Of a stretch of 5,610 bases of DNA, positions 1 through 5,489 are shown one piece after another; position 1 is the stretch's first letter, and each line of letters starts with the position of its first letter. This DNA comes from JAVBMO01 sp031552355 (GTDB lineage: Bacteria; Bacteroidota; Bacteroidia; Bacteroidales; P3). The notes beneath the pieces were generated by a model. That model searched no databases and was not told the origin of the DNA. It was given only the letters and a program-made list of their open reading frames with translations. Location: the NCBI GenBank assembly GCA_031552355.1, contig JAVBMO010000077.1, positions 1 through 5,610 on the forward strand. Reading direction: 5' to 3'. The position numbers were made by a program, and so were the translations under genes.

Positions 1-13
1 TCCCGTTTTTCTT

Positions 14-21
14 TACATTTG
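14..21 (+). promoter_or_regulatory. Candidate Bacteroidota -7 box, TACATTTG
   Basis: TACATTTG matches the Bacteroidota -7 consensus TAnnTTTG exactly. The matching -33 TTG would fall before the window, so only half of the promoter can be judged. Transcription would start near 26-30, which is where the 74-nt palindrome begins. The transcript would then be either a long structured leader of about 140 nt for the kinase at 170 or a separate small RNA. Eight-base matches occur by chance in AT-rich DNA, so this is tentative. Confidence 0.35.
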
Positions 22-25
22 CACT

Positions 26-99
26 GTGACACTGAGGACAGTAGAGTATGATTGTGACTTGCATTTTACAAAAATACTCTTATTTTTCCTGAGTGTCAC
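26..99. repeat. 74-nt imperfect palindrome / long hairpin
   Basis: The outer arms are GTGACACTGAGGA (26-38) and TCCTGAGTGTCAC (87-99), 13 positions with a single G-G mismatch (34/91). Inside them AGAGTAT (43-49) pairs with ATACTCT (74-80) and TTGT (52-55) with ACAA (68-71), nearly in register, so the whole segment can fold into one long hairpin. No T-run follows the stem on the plus strand, so it is not a typical terminator for that direction. No target-site duplication is obvious at its edges. It could be a structured leader, a small RNA, or a MITE/REP-like repeat; the sequence alone does not decide. Confidence 0.6.
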
Positions 100-146
100 T
101 TATTTATAGCAGCATACTTTTTATAACACCTCCAAAAAAAGAATCC

Positions 147-154
147 TATCTTTG
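147..154 (+). promoter_or_regulatory. -7 box TATCTTTG of the kinase gene
   Basis: TATCTTTG is an exact TAnnTTTG match just upstream of the kinase. No TTG lies at the expected 17-23 nt upstream spacing, so the -33 element is weak or absent. Initiation about 5-8 nt downstream would leave a leader of only about 8-11 nt before the ATG at 170. The box overlaps the in-frame TTG at 152, which argues against that TTG as a start codon. Confidence 0.6.
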
Positions 155-169
155 CAAAAATTATATAGT

Positions 170-1147
170 ATGACTACAAAATCAAAGAAAATATTGGGAA
201 TGGGTAATGCCCTTGTGGATGTTATTATTCCACTGAAAAACGACCATCAATTGCAATTATTGAACTTGCCCAAAGGCAGCATGCAGCTTGTTGATACCGA
301 GACAGCCAACCATGTATTGGACTTTTTCAAAGAAACCACTCCATCCATTGCCTGTGGTGGTTCTGCGGCAAATACCATCAGCGGATTAGCTAACCTTGGC
401 GCCGAAACGGGATTTATCGGAATGGTTGGCAATGATTTCTACGGGGAAAAACTTCGTTCGGAACAGCTTAAAGCCAATATCAAACCACATCTTTTTACCA
501 GTGACCACCCAACCGGAAAAGCCATTACTTTGATGAGCCCCGACACCGAACGTACTTTTGCCACTTATCTTGGCGCAGCTTTAGGTTTAACAATGGATGC
601 CATCTCTGATGAATTATTCGAGGGTTACGATATTTTTCATATTGAAGGCTATTTGGTTCAAAATTATGATCTTATTAGAGGTTCTATTGAGAAGGCCAAG
701 GCCAAAGGATTGAAAATTTCTTTGGATATGTCGAGCTATAATGTGGTGGAAGACAATTTGGATTTTCTGAAAGAAATGCTTTACAGCTATATCGACATTG
801 CTTTTTTCAACGAAGAAGAAGCTTTAGCTTTTACAGGCAAAGGTCCCGAGGAATCAATTGATATTATTGGCGAAAGATGTGAATATGTTGTGGTGAAAGC
901 AGGGGCCGAAGGTTCTTTTGTAAAACACAACAATGAAAAGTGCCGGATTGGCATCACTTCGCAAAACTGTATAGACACCAATGGCGCCGGCGATGGCTAT
1001 GCAGCCGGTTTTCTATATGGAATTGCTCACAATTTTTCTTTGCAGCAATGCGGGCTTTTAGGCGCTAAAATTGCAGGCGAAGTGGTACAGGTAGTTGGTC
1101 CCCGTTTAGAAGACTACACTTGGGAAACACTTAGAAAAGAATTATAA
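170..1147 (+). CDS. PfkB-family kinase, probable adenosine kinase
   Basis: A 325-residue protein of the ribokinase/PfkB family, a cytoplasmic ATP-dependent kinase that phosphorylates the hydroxymethyl group of a sugar or nucleoside. Seen in the sequence: the N-terminal strand GMGNALVD (residues 10-17); PfkB signature 1 beginning GGSAAN (63-68) and running to MVGND; an NEEE stretch matching the NxxE metal/phosphate motif (214-217); VVKAGAEGS (241-249), typical of the ATP-site strand; and signature 2 DTNGAGDGYAAGF (269-281), whose Asp275 would be the catalytic base. Length and motif spacing fit the adenosine-kinase branch of PfkB proteins common in Bacteroidota; adenosine as the substrate is inferred from family resemblance only. 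Adenosine kinase makes AMP from adenosine for purine salvage. The start is set at ATG 170 because the upstream in-frame TTG at 152 lies inside the promoter -7 box. It seems to be monocistronic: the next gene has its own promoter. No clear terminator follows. Confidence 0.88.
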   Translation: MTTKSKKILGMGNALVDVIIPLKNDHQLQLLNLPKGSMQLVDTETANHVLDFFKETTPSIACGGSAANTISGLANLGAETGFIGMVGNDFYGEKLRSEQLKANIKPHLFTSDHPTGKAITLMSPDTERTFATYLGAALGLTMDAISDELFEGYDIFHIEGYLVQNYDLIRGSIEKAKAKGLKISLDMSSYNVVEDNLDFLKEMLYSYIDIAFFNEEEALAFTGKGPEESIDIIGERCEYVVVKAGAEGSFVKHNNEKCRIGITSQNCIDTNGAGDGYAAGFLYGIAHNFSLQQCGLLGAKIAGEVVQVVGPRLEDYTWETLRKEL

Positions 1148-1241
1148 TTTTTAACACATTAAATTAAACAAAAATTTCAAACAAAGAACTTATTATCAGC
1201 ATGGTATATATATAAACTATCTTTTTAACTTGATTTGCTTT

Positions 1242-1269
1242 TTGAGTATTGGGAAATTGTTTATCTTTG
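1242..1269 (+). promoter_or_regulatory. Bacteroidota promoter for the DUF1015 gene
   Basis: TTG (1242-1244), a 17-nt spacer, then TATCTTTG (1262-1269) match the TTG / TAnnTTTG consensus well. The expected start of transcription is near 1275, giving a leader of about 37 nt. The rest of the 165-nt gap after the kinase is AT-rich with nothing else recognisable. Shortly before the ATG there is an A-rich stretch (AAAAACAAGAAG, 1300-1311) and no strong Shine-Dalgarno sequence, as is usual in this phylum. Confidence 0.75.
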
Positions 1270-1312
1270 CCACAAATTTACTTTTATTAACATTTTTTAA
1301 AAACAAGAAGAC

Positions 1313-2566
1313 ATGGCTATAGTAAAAGCATTTAAGGGTTTACGCCCACCAGTTGAGATTGTTAAAGAATTGGCATCTCGTCCTTACGACGTATTGAATT
1401 CAGAAGAAGCAAGAGAAGAAGCAAAAGGAAATCCTCATTCTCTATTGCATATCACAAAAGCGGAAATTGACCTTCCTGCCGGTATCGACGAACACAGCCA
1501 AGAAGTATATGACAAAGTGGTTTCTAACTTTGCCGATTTCAAAACCAAAGGTTATTTGAAAAAAGATGCTGAAGAAAAACTTTACATCTATGCTCAAACC
1601 ATGGACGGACGTACTCAATACGGTATTGTAGGTTGTACTCATGTTGATGATTATTTCAACAATAACATCAAAAAACATGAGCTTACACGTAAAGATAAAG
1701 AAGATGACCGTATGATTCACGTGAACATTACCAGCGCTAACGTTGAGCCTGTTTTCTTCTCTTATCCAGCCCACAAAGAAATCGATAGCATTGTTGAAAA
1801 CATTGTAAAAACTCAAAAACCTATCTACGATTTCGTTGCAGATTTCGACGGTTTTGGACACCAATTTTGGGTAATTGACGACAAAGCTACCATCAAAAGA
1901 ATTGAAGAAATTTTCAAAAACGAAATTCCTTCTTTGTACGTTGCCGATGGTCACCACAGAACAGCTGCTGCTGCTCGCGTAGGTTTGGAAAGAAAAGCTA
2001 AAAACCCTAACCACACAGGAAACGAAGAATACAACTATTTTATGGCTGTAATTTTCCCTGACAACCAATTGAAAATTATTGACTACAACCGTTTAGTAAA
2101 AGACCTTAACGGCTTGAGCACTGAAGAATTTTTGAAAAAATTGGAAGTTTCTTTCGACGTAAAAAAAGGTGGAAAAGAAATCATCAAACCTTCTAAATTA
2201 CACGAATTTAGCATGTATTTGGATGGCGCTTGGTACACCTTGACTGCCAAAGCCGGTACTTACGATGATAACGATCCTATCGGTGTTTTGGACGTAACTA
2301 TTTTGTCTAACTTGGTTTTGGACAAAGTTTTAGGCATTACCGATTTGAGAACTTCAAAACGTATTGATTTTGTTGGTGGTATCCGCGGTTTAGGCGAATT
2401 GCAAAAAAGAGTGGACAGTGGCGAAATGAAAGTAGCTTTTGCTTTGTATGCTGTTTCCATGAAACAATTGATCGACATTGCAGACACAGGCAATATCATG
2501 CCTCCAAAAACTACTTGGTTCGAGCCTAAACTTCGTTCAGGTTTGGTTATCCATGAATTAGACTAG
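1313..2566 (+). CDS. DUF1015 family protein
   Basis: A 417-residue cytoplasmic protein without signal peptide or membrane segments, recognisable as a full-length member of the DUF1015 family. Its biochemical role is not established. Hallmarks seen: RPYD (residues 23-26); KKHELTRKDKEDDR (120-133); YVADGHHR (209-216), the strongest signature, with paired histidines that could bind metal or act in catalysis; FPDNQLKIIDYNR (248-260); and the C-terminal MPPKTTWFEPKLRSG (396-410). In many Bacteroidota this family is encoded beside serC and serA (phosphoserine aminotransferase and 3-phosphoglycerate dehydrogenase), which suggests a link with serine or one-carbon metabolism. Those partners are absent here: the gene has its own promoter and terminator. 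Codon use appears restricted (GAA, AAA, TTG, GGT and GCT dominate), hinting at good expression; this was judged by eye. The 208-codon open frame on the opposite strand (1442-2068) is a shadow. Confidence 0.92.
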   Translation: MAIVKAFKGLRPPVEIVKELASRPYDVLNSEEAREEAKGNPHSLLHITKAEIDLPAGIDEHSQEVYDKVVSNFADFKTKGYLKKDAEEKLYIYAQTMDGRTQYGIVGCTHVDDYFNNNIKKHELTRKDKEDDRMIHVNITSANVEPVFFSYPAHKEIDSIVENIVKTQKPIYDFVADFDGFGHQFWVIDDKATIKRIEEIFKNEIPSLYVADGHHRTAAAARVGLERKAKNPNHTGNEEYNYFMAVIFPDNQLKIIDYNRLVKDLNGLSTEEFLKKLEVSFDVKKGGKEIIKPSKLHEFSMYLDGAWYTLTAKAGTYDDNDPIGVLDVTILSNLVLDKVLGITDLRTSKRIDFVGGIRGLGELQKRVDSGEMKVAFALYAVSMKQLIDIADTGNIMPPKTTWFEPKLRSGLVIHELD

Positions 2567-2586
2567 TTCTTAGTTTAAACATAAGA

Positions 2587-2621
2587 CAAAACCCACTTGA
2601 AAAATTTTCAGGTGGGTTTTG
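2587..2621. terminator. Bidirectional terminator between convergent genes
   Basis: CAAAACCCACTTGAAAA (2587-2603) and TTTTCAGGTGGGTTTTG (2605-2621) form a 17-position stem with one G-T pair (2597/2611); in RNA the innermost A-T pairs would open to make the loop. The GC core CCCAC/GTGGG is followed by TTTTGTTTT on the plus strand and by TTTTGTCTT on the minus strand. It can therefore end both the DUF1015 transcript (stop at 2566) and the converging transcript from 3568 (stop at 2645). Confidence 0.88.
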
Positions 2622-2644
2622 TTTTGACGATTATTCCTAATCCT

Positions 2645-3568
2645 CTACTTTCTTTTCACAATCTTTCCCGTTTGAATGATTTGTTTTTCTTTGTTTTCCA
2701 AATGATAAAGATAAATTCCTTTTGGCAATGTTTTTACCGAAACTTCTTCCGCTTGACTTTTTATTTCTTTTTGTAAAACAAATTTGCCTGAATTATCATA
2801 CAATTTGAAAATAAGTAAATCTTGTTGGTATTCATTTAATTGAATTTGAATAAAATCTTTGGTTGGATTGGGTAAAACCGTTGCCAGTTGCTTTATTTTA
2901 GGATTTTGACAAGTTTCAACAGCAAGGTAACAATTACTATAAAAGGAATTTTTGTAGATTAGTTCGCTATCTTCATAAGCACATAGCAAATAATGGCCTC
3001 CGCTAGACAACATAATTCTTTCACCAACATAAGTTAACCCGCAAATACTTCCAATTCCAGAATACCATGTATCTGCATGATCGACAATATCATTCCCAAA
3101 AAGATATTTTAAATAAAAAGACTTTCTCGTAGCACCTTCTATTGCTTCTTCTTTGGTATGATCTACAACTAATAGGATAGAATCACTCCACTTTGTGTTG
3201 TCATAATCCACATAGTTTTGAATAAAAACTGTATCTCCTGTTTTTAGCGTAAAATCATAAAGCAATCCTTCTGGAGATGTCGTATTCCTTGCATAAACCC
3301 GTCCATTTTCCTCTCTCATAAACCCTACAATTTCAGAATTTTCTTTGCTTATATTTTTTGAGCGGCTAAGGATGGAGTAATTTACGCCATTGATAATGGT
3401 GTCGCCACTAAAAAAAATTATGTAAGTATAATGCGTGTAAATAGGAATTTGATGTGGTTCTTCTACATACAATACATTCCATTCTTTTCCTTCTTTTACT
3501 ATTTCTTGAGAAAAAGCAACTGAACTGAAAAAGGGAAGTAAAACTGATAAAAAGATTTTTGTTTTCAT
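2645..3568 (-). CDS. Secreted protein with T9SS type A sorting domain
   Basis: A 307-residue protein predicted to be exported through Sec and then across the outer membrane by the type IX system. The N-terminus is a signal peptide: a short basic start MKTK, a hydrophobic stretch to about residue 19, and likely cleavage near AFS-Q (20/21). The C-terminal ~75 residues form a T9SS sorting domain, opening with LPNPTKDFIQIQL (232-244), continuing with FKLYDNSGK (254-262) and LPKGIYLYHL (281-290), and ending in a basic KIVKRK tail. The middle resembles an uncharacterised group of Bacteroidota secreted proteins with a GDTIINGVNY motif (55-64), an LLYDFTLKTGDTV segment (102-114), WYSGIGSICGL (168-178) and LCAYEDSELIYKN (195-207). 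Four cysteines (176, 196, 213, 220) could form disulfides. No catalytic motif is seen, so the cargo function is unknown. It is a single-gene unit, convergent with the DUF1015 gene and divergent from the gene at 3767. Confidence 0.85.
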   Translation of the reverse strand: MKTKIFLSVLLPFFSSVAFSQEIVKEGKEWNVLYVEEPHQIPIYTHYTYIIFFSGDTIINGVNYSILSRSKNISKENSEIVGFMREENGRVYARNTTSPEGLLYDFTLKTGDTVFIQNYVDYDNTKWSDSILLVVDHTKEEAIEGATRKSFYLKYLFGNDIVDHADTWYSGIGSICGLTYVGERIMLSSGGHYLLCAYEDSELIYKNSFYSNCYLAVETCQNPKIKQLATVLPNPTKDFIQIQLNEYQQDLLIFKLYDNSGKFVLQKEIKSQAEEVSVKTLPKGIYLYHLENKEKQIIQTGKIVKRK

Positions 3569-3608
3569 AGTTTCATTCTATTAAGAAAATATAATTCAAA
3601 ACGTTATA

Positions 3609-3638
3609 CAAATATACAATCTTTTCTGAAACTATCAA
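3609..3638 (-). promoter_or_regulatory. Promoter of the T9SS-substrate gene
   Basis: Read on the minus strand, TTG (3638-3636), a 19-nt spacer and TATATTTG (3616-3609) fit the TTG / TAnnTTTG consensus. Transcription would start near 3602, leaving a leader of about 34 nt before the ATG at 3568. Confidence 0.7.
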
Positions 3639-3652
3639 GCCGTCCTATCTAT

Positions 3653-3687
3653 TTTGTCAAAATATCTTGTAAGCTTCCTTTAATTTG
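3653..3687 (+). promoter_or_regulatory. Weak candidate promoter for the 3767 gene
   Basis: TTTG (3653-3656), a 23-nt gap and TTAATTTG (3680-3687) match the consensus with one deviation in the -7 box and maximal spacing. GAAATTTG (3731-3738) is an alternative single-mismatch -7 box but lacks an upstream TTG. A small palindrome TTTTG-T-CAAAA (3652-3662) overlaps the -33 side and lies between the two divergent promoters; it could be an operator, but it is short and AT-rich. No other structure is seen in this 198-bp divergent gap. Confidence 0.25.
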
Positions 3688-3766
3688 AGATTTTTCACAA
3701 GAAAACACCTGATTTTTCGTTTCTTTTTCCGAAATTTGTTGTCTTTTATAGAAAATATATGACGAG

Positions 3767-5056
3767 ATGAAACGCTTTGGTTCTAAGTTATTTCGAAAAT
3801 ATTTCCTGTCTTTCCTTTTCCTATTCTTTTTGTCGGGACAGGTTTGGGCATCCTATATATTGATTCCCATGGACGAAACTCAGAAAAATCACCTGAAATC
3901 ATATGGTGTAGCCTATTGGATTTTGGCCAAAGATGTGGAAATAGACTGGCTGTTGAACTACAAGGGGGGGGCGTTCCTTTGTCAGTATCATAGCGATATT
4001 GAAAGGGAGTGTAAATTGAGAGGCATTAGTTATAATGTCTTAGCAGATGGCCAAGCTTCATTGATTTTGCAAGAAATTGCTGCACCAGATGCTAATATGG
4101 ATGCTGTAAAACTTCACAAAGCACCTAAAATTGCTGTTTATTCGCCTAAAAATAAATTACCTTGGGACGATGCAGTAACACTTGTACTTACCTATGCCGA
4201 AATCCCTTACGAGGTACTTTATGACTCCGAAATACTTGACGGTTCCTTGCCTTTATATGATTGGTTACACCTTCATCACGAGGATTTTACAGGGCAGTTC
4301 GGGAAATTTTGGAGTGCGCATCGCAATAACGATTGGTATAAGGAGGACGTGGCTCAACAAGAAGCTACAGCAAAAAAATATGGTTTCACGAAAGTTTCCC
4401 AACTGAAATTAGCGGTATCAAAAAAAATCAAAGATTTTGTTTTGGGTGGCGGATTTATGTTTGCCATGTGTTCTGCACCTGATAGCTACGATGTTGCTTT
4501 ATCTGCCGAAGGAGTGGATATTTGTCGTGAAATGTTCGACGGCGATGGTATTCAACACAACTGCCAACAAGCTATTGATTACAAAAAAACTTTTGCTTTC
4601 ACTGATTTTACGTTGGTTACCGATCCTTATTCTTATGAAATTTCTTCTATCGACGTAACAGATACCCGCCCTCAAAATCTTACCGAAAAAAATGACTTTT
4701 TTACTTTGTTCGATTTTTCGGCAAAATGGGATTGGGTTCCAACTATGCTTACGCAGAATCATGAAAGGATTATCAAAGGATTTATGGGACAAACTACAGC
4801 TTTCAGAAAATCGCAGGTAAAATCCAGTGTTTTAATTTTGGCGGAAAACAAATCCCTAAATGAAGTTCGTTATGTACATGGAACTATGGGAAAAGGTACC
4901 TGGACTTTTTTAGGCGGGCACGACCCCGAAGATTATCGCCATTTTGTAGGCGATCCGCCGACAAATTTAGAATTGTATCCCAATTCGCCAGGCTACAGGC
5001 TTATATTGAACAACATTCTATTCCCTGCTGCAAAAAAAGAAAAGCAAAAAACCTAA
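3767..5056 (+). CDS. Exported protein of the family labelled 'asparagine synthetase B'; function unproven
   Basis: A 429-residue protein with a signal peptide: basic start MKRFGSKLFRK, a hydrophobic run at residues 13-23, and likely cleavage after VWA (26-28). I recognise it as a family widespread in Bacteroidota that databases often name asparagine synthetase B. The features of that enzyme are not visible: no N-terminal catalytic Cys2 and no SGGxDS pyrophosphate loop, and an exported enzyme of that kind would be odd. Conserved-looking blocks are YILIPMDETQ (30-39), KIAVYSPKNKLPWDDAVTLVL (121-141), DWLHLHHEDFTG (165-176), GGGFMFAMC (227-235), HERIIKGFMGQTTAF (332-346) and GKGTWTFLGGHDPEDY (375-390). 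The GGGFMFAMC elbow with Cys235, plus a late GGHDPED with His385, is reminiscent of class I glutamine amidotransferase/ThuA-like folds. That is inference only. Codons 66-69 contain a run of eight G (3964-3971). The start ATG 3767 gives a complete signal peptide. No convincing plus-strand terminator follows. Confidence 0.8.
   Translation: MKRFGSKLFRKYFLSFLFLFFLSGQVWASYILIPMDETQKNHLKSYGVAYWILAKDVEIDWLLNYKGGAFLCQYHSDIERECKLRGISYNVLADGQASLILQEIAAPDANMDAVKLHKAPKIAVYSPKNKLPWDDAVTLVLTYAEIPYEVLYDSEILDGSLPLYDWLHLHHEDFTGQFGKFWSAHRNNDWYKEDVAQQEATAKKYGFTKVSQLKLAVSKKIKDFVLGGGFMFAMCSAPDSYDVALSAEGVDICREMFDGDGIQHNCQQAIDYKKTFAFTDFTLVTDPYSYEISSIDVTDTRPQNLTEKNDFFTLFDFSAKWDWVPTMLTQNHERIIKGFMGQTTAFRKSQVKSSVLILAENKSLNEVRYVHGTMGKGTWTFLGGHDPEDYRHFVGDPPTNLELYPNSPGYRLILNNILFPAAKKEKQKT
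3964..3971 (+). repeat. G8 homopolymer inside a coding region
   Basis: Eight consecutive G bases lie within codons AAG-GGG-GGG-GCG (residues 66-69, K-G-G-A) of the exported protein. GGG is otherwise an uncommon glycine codon in this AT-rich DNA. Such tracts slip during replication; a one-base change would shift the frame early in the mature protein. The frame is intact here. Confidence 0.95.
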
Positions 5057-5233
5057 ATGATTGGTTTGATATTTTTAGAAAAAATTCAATACGATGGAAA
5101 AAAATTTCAAACCACAAAAATCAATGAAATTTTCTCTCTTATGATTCAGGAAGATAAGATGTTAAAAAAAAGACAGAACCCCGTAATTGAAGTTCTGTCT
5201 TGTAAAGTGACCACTCACAGGATTCACCTGTAA
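5057..5233 (+). pseudogene. Probable C-terminal remnant of a serine recombinase
   Basis: An open frame of 58 codons begins with ATG directly after the TAA of the preceding gene. Residues about 7-41 contain LEKIQYDGKKFQTTKINE followed by IFSLMIQEDKMLKKRQNP. From memory this resembles the extreme C-terminus of Bacteroidota site-specific serine recombinases, whose pattern is roughly P-E-K-[IL]-x-[FY]-D-G-x-K-[FY]-R-T-x-x-x-N-x-x-x-x-L-I. None of the catalytic resolvase domain, recombinase domain or zinc ribbon is present, so it cannot be functional. The last residues (from about 47) merely read through the terminator hairpin and antisense of the tRNA remnant, ending TTHRIHL, so the protein end is not selected as such. 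Recombinase genes whose tails run into a tRNA are typical of integrated elements. The alternative is a chance ORF in intergenic DNA. Confidence 0.45.
5164..5201 (-). terminator. Intrinsic terminator on the minus strand
   Basis: AAGACAGAAC (5170-5179) and GTTCTGTCTT (5192-5201) form a perfect 10-bp stem with a 12-nt loop. On the minus strand the stem runs into a T8 tract, the complement of A 5164-5171. On the plus strand only TTGTAAAG follows, so it points leftward. It lies just 3' of the tRNA-Arg remnant on the same strand and is best read as the original terminator of that tRNA transcript. Confidence 0.82.
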
Positions 5234-5249
5234 CCTTCTGATCCGTAGT
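5207..5249 (-). pseudogene. 3'-half remnant of tRNA-Arg (anticodon ACG)
   Basis: Read on the minus strand from 5249, the sequence gives the anticodon loop CTACGGA (5248-5242, anticodon ACG at 5246-5244), the 3' anticodon stem TCAGA (5241-5237), a variable loop, T-stem halves ACAGG (5231-5227) and CCTGT (5221-5217), and the acceptor 3' strand from GAGTGGT. This is the familiar 3' half of Bacteroidota tRNA-Arg. Two defects show. The T-loop is TGAAT instead of the usual TTCGAAT, a loss of two bases. Beyond 5249 the expected 5' anticodon strand (TCTGA), D-arm and acceptor are replaced by unrelated TATAA and AT-rich DNA. It cannot make a working tRNA. A half-tRNA ending at the anticodon region, with its terminator still attached, is a usual footprint of tRNA-targeted integration. 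Confidence 0.8.
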
Positions 5250-5489
5250 TATAAAATAGTCATTCTATCTATTTTTCTTTCATTTTTATCATTTAGCATA
5301 TTTATTGATATATCATTAGTATCCGGTTATAAATCAAAACAGGTTCAGCTATTTATCTTTAATAGGACTTGTCATTTTGTAATTATTCTTTATAAATAGT
5401 TTATTTATAACCAATCCTGTCCTAAATAAATTTTAGCGCATCTGGGGTATCGCATAAATAGCCCCATTTAGCGTATGCTATTAGTGAAT
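5250..5489. other. AT-rich gene-free stretch with inverted repeats
   Basis: About 240 bp between the tRNA remnant and the transposase stop codon with no supportable gene. It holds a perfect 9-bp hairpin TTATAAATA-GTT-TATTTATAA (5390-5410) and a 10-bp inverted repeat GGTTATAAAT (5325-5334) / ATTTATAACC (5403-5412). It also holds GGGG (5444-5447) facing CCCC (5462-5465) around TATCGCATAAATAG, and a near-direct repeat TTTAGCGCAT (5432-5441) / TTTAGCGTAT (5467-5476). The end of the insertion sequence that carries the transposase should lie here, most plausibly around 5430-5480, but its terminal repeat cannot be placed without the other end. Confidence 0.5.

Noticed and set aside
152..169. TTG at 152 as the kinase start codon
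   Set aside because: The TTG is part of the -7 box TATCTTTG (147-154), and the family N-terminus is complete from the ATG at 170.
1442..2068. 208-codon open frame on the minus strand
   Set aside because: It lies entirely antisense to the DUF1015 gene, whose motifs are clear. The frame is open because the biased codons on the plus strand create few stops opposite; its Phe/Val/Ser-rich product has no domain or signal.
3759..3770. Four-codon mini-ORF (ATG ACG AGA TGA) whose stop overlaps the ATG at 3767
   Set aside because: It could couple translation, but a 12-nt frame arises easily by chance and nothing in its sequence suggests an attenuator.
4499..4792. 97-codon minus-strand frame and two short plus-strand frames (4182-4406, 4437-4658) inside the exported-protein gene
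   Set aside because: All overlap the real gene in other frames and show no recognisable domains or start signals of their own.
5170..5201. Terminator for the plus-strand gene ending at 5056
   Set aside because: The stem is perfect but is followed by TTGTAAAG on the plus strand; the T-run lies only in the minus-strand direction.
5306..5315. Palindrome TGATATATCA as an operator
   Set aside because: It is short, AT-rich and next to no gene start; expected by chance in this composition.
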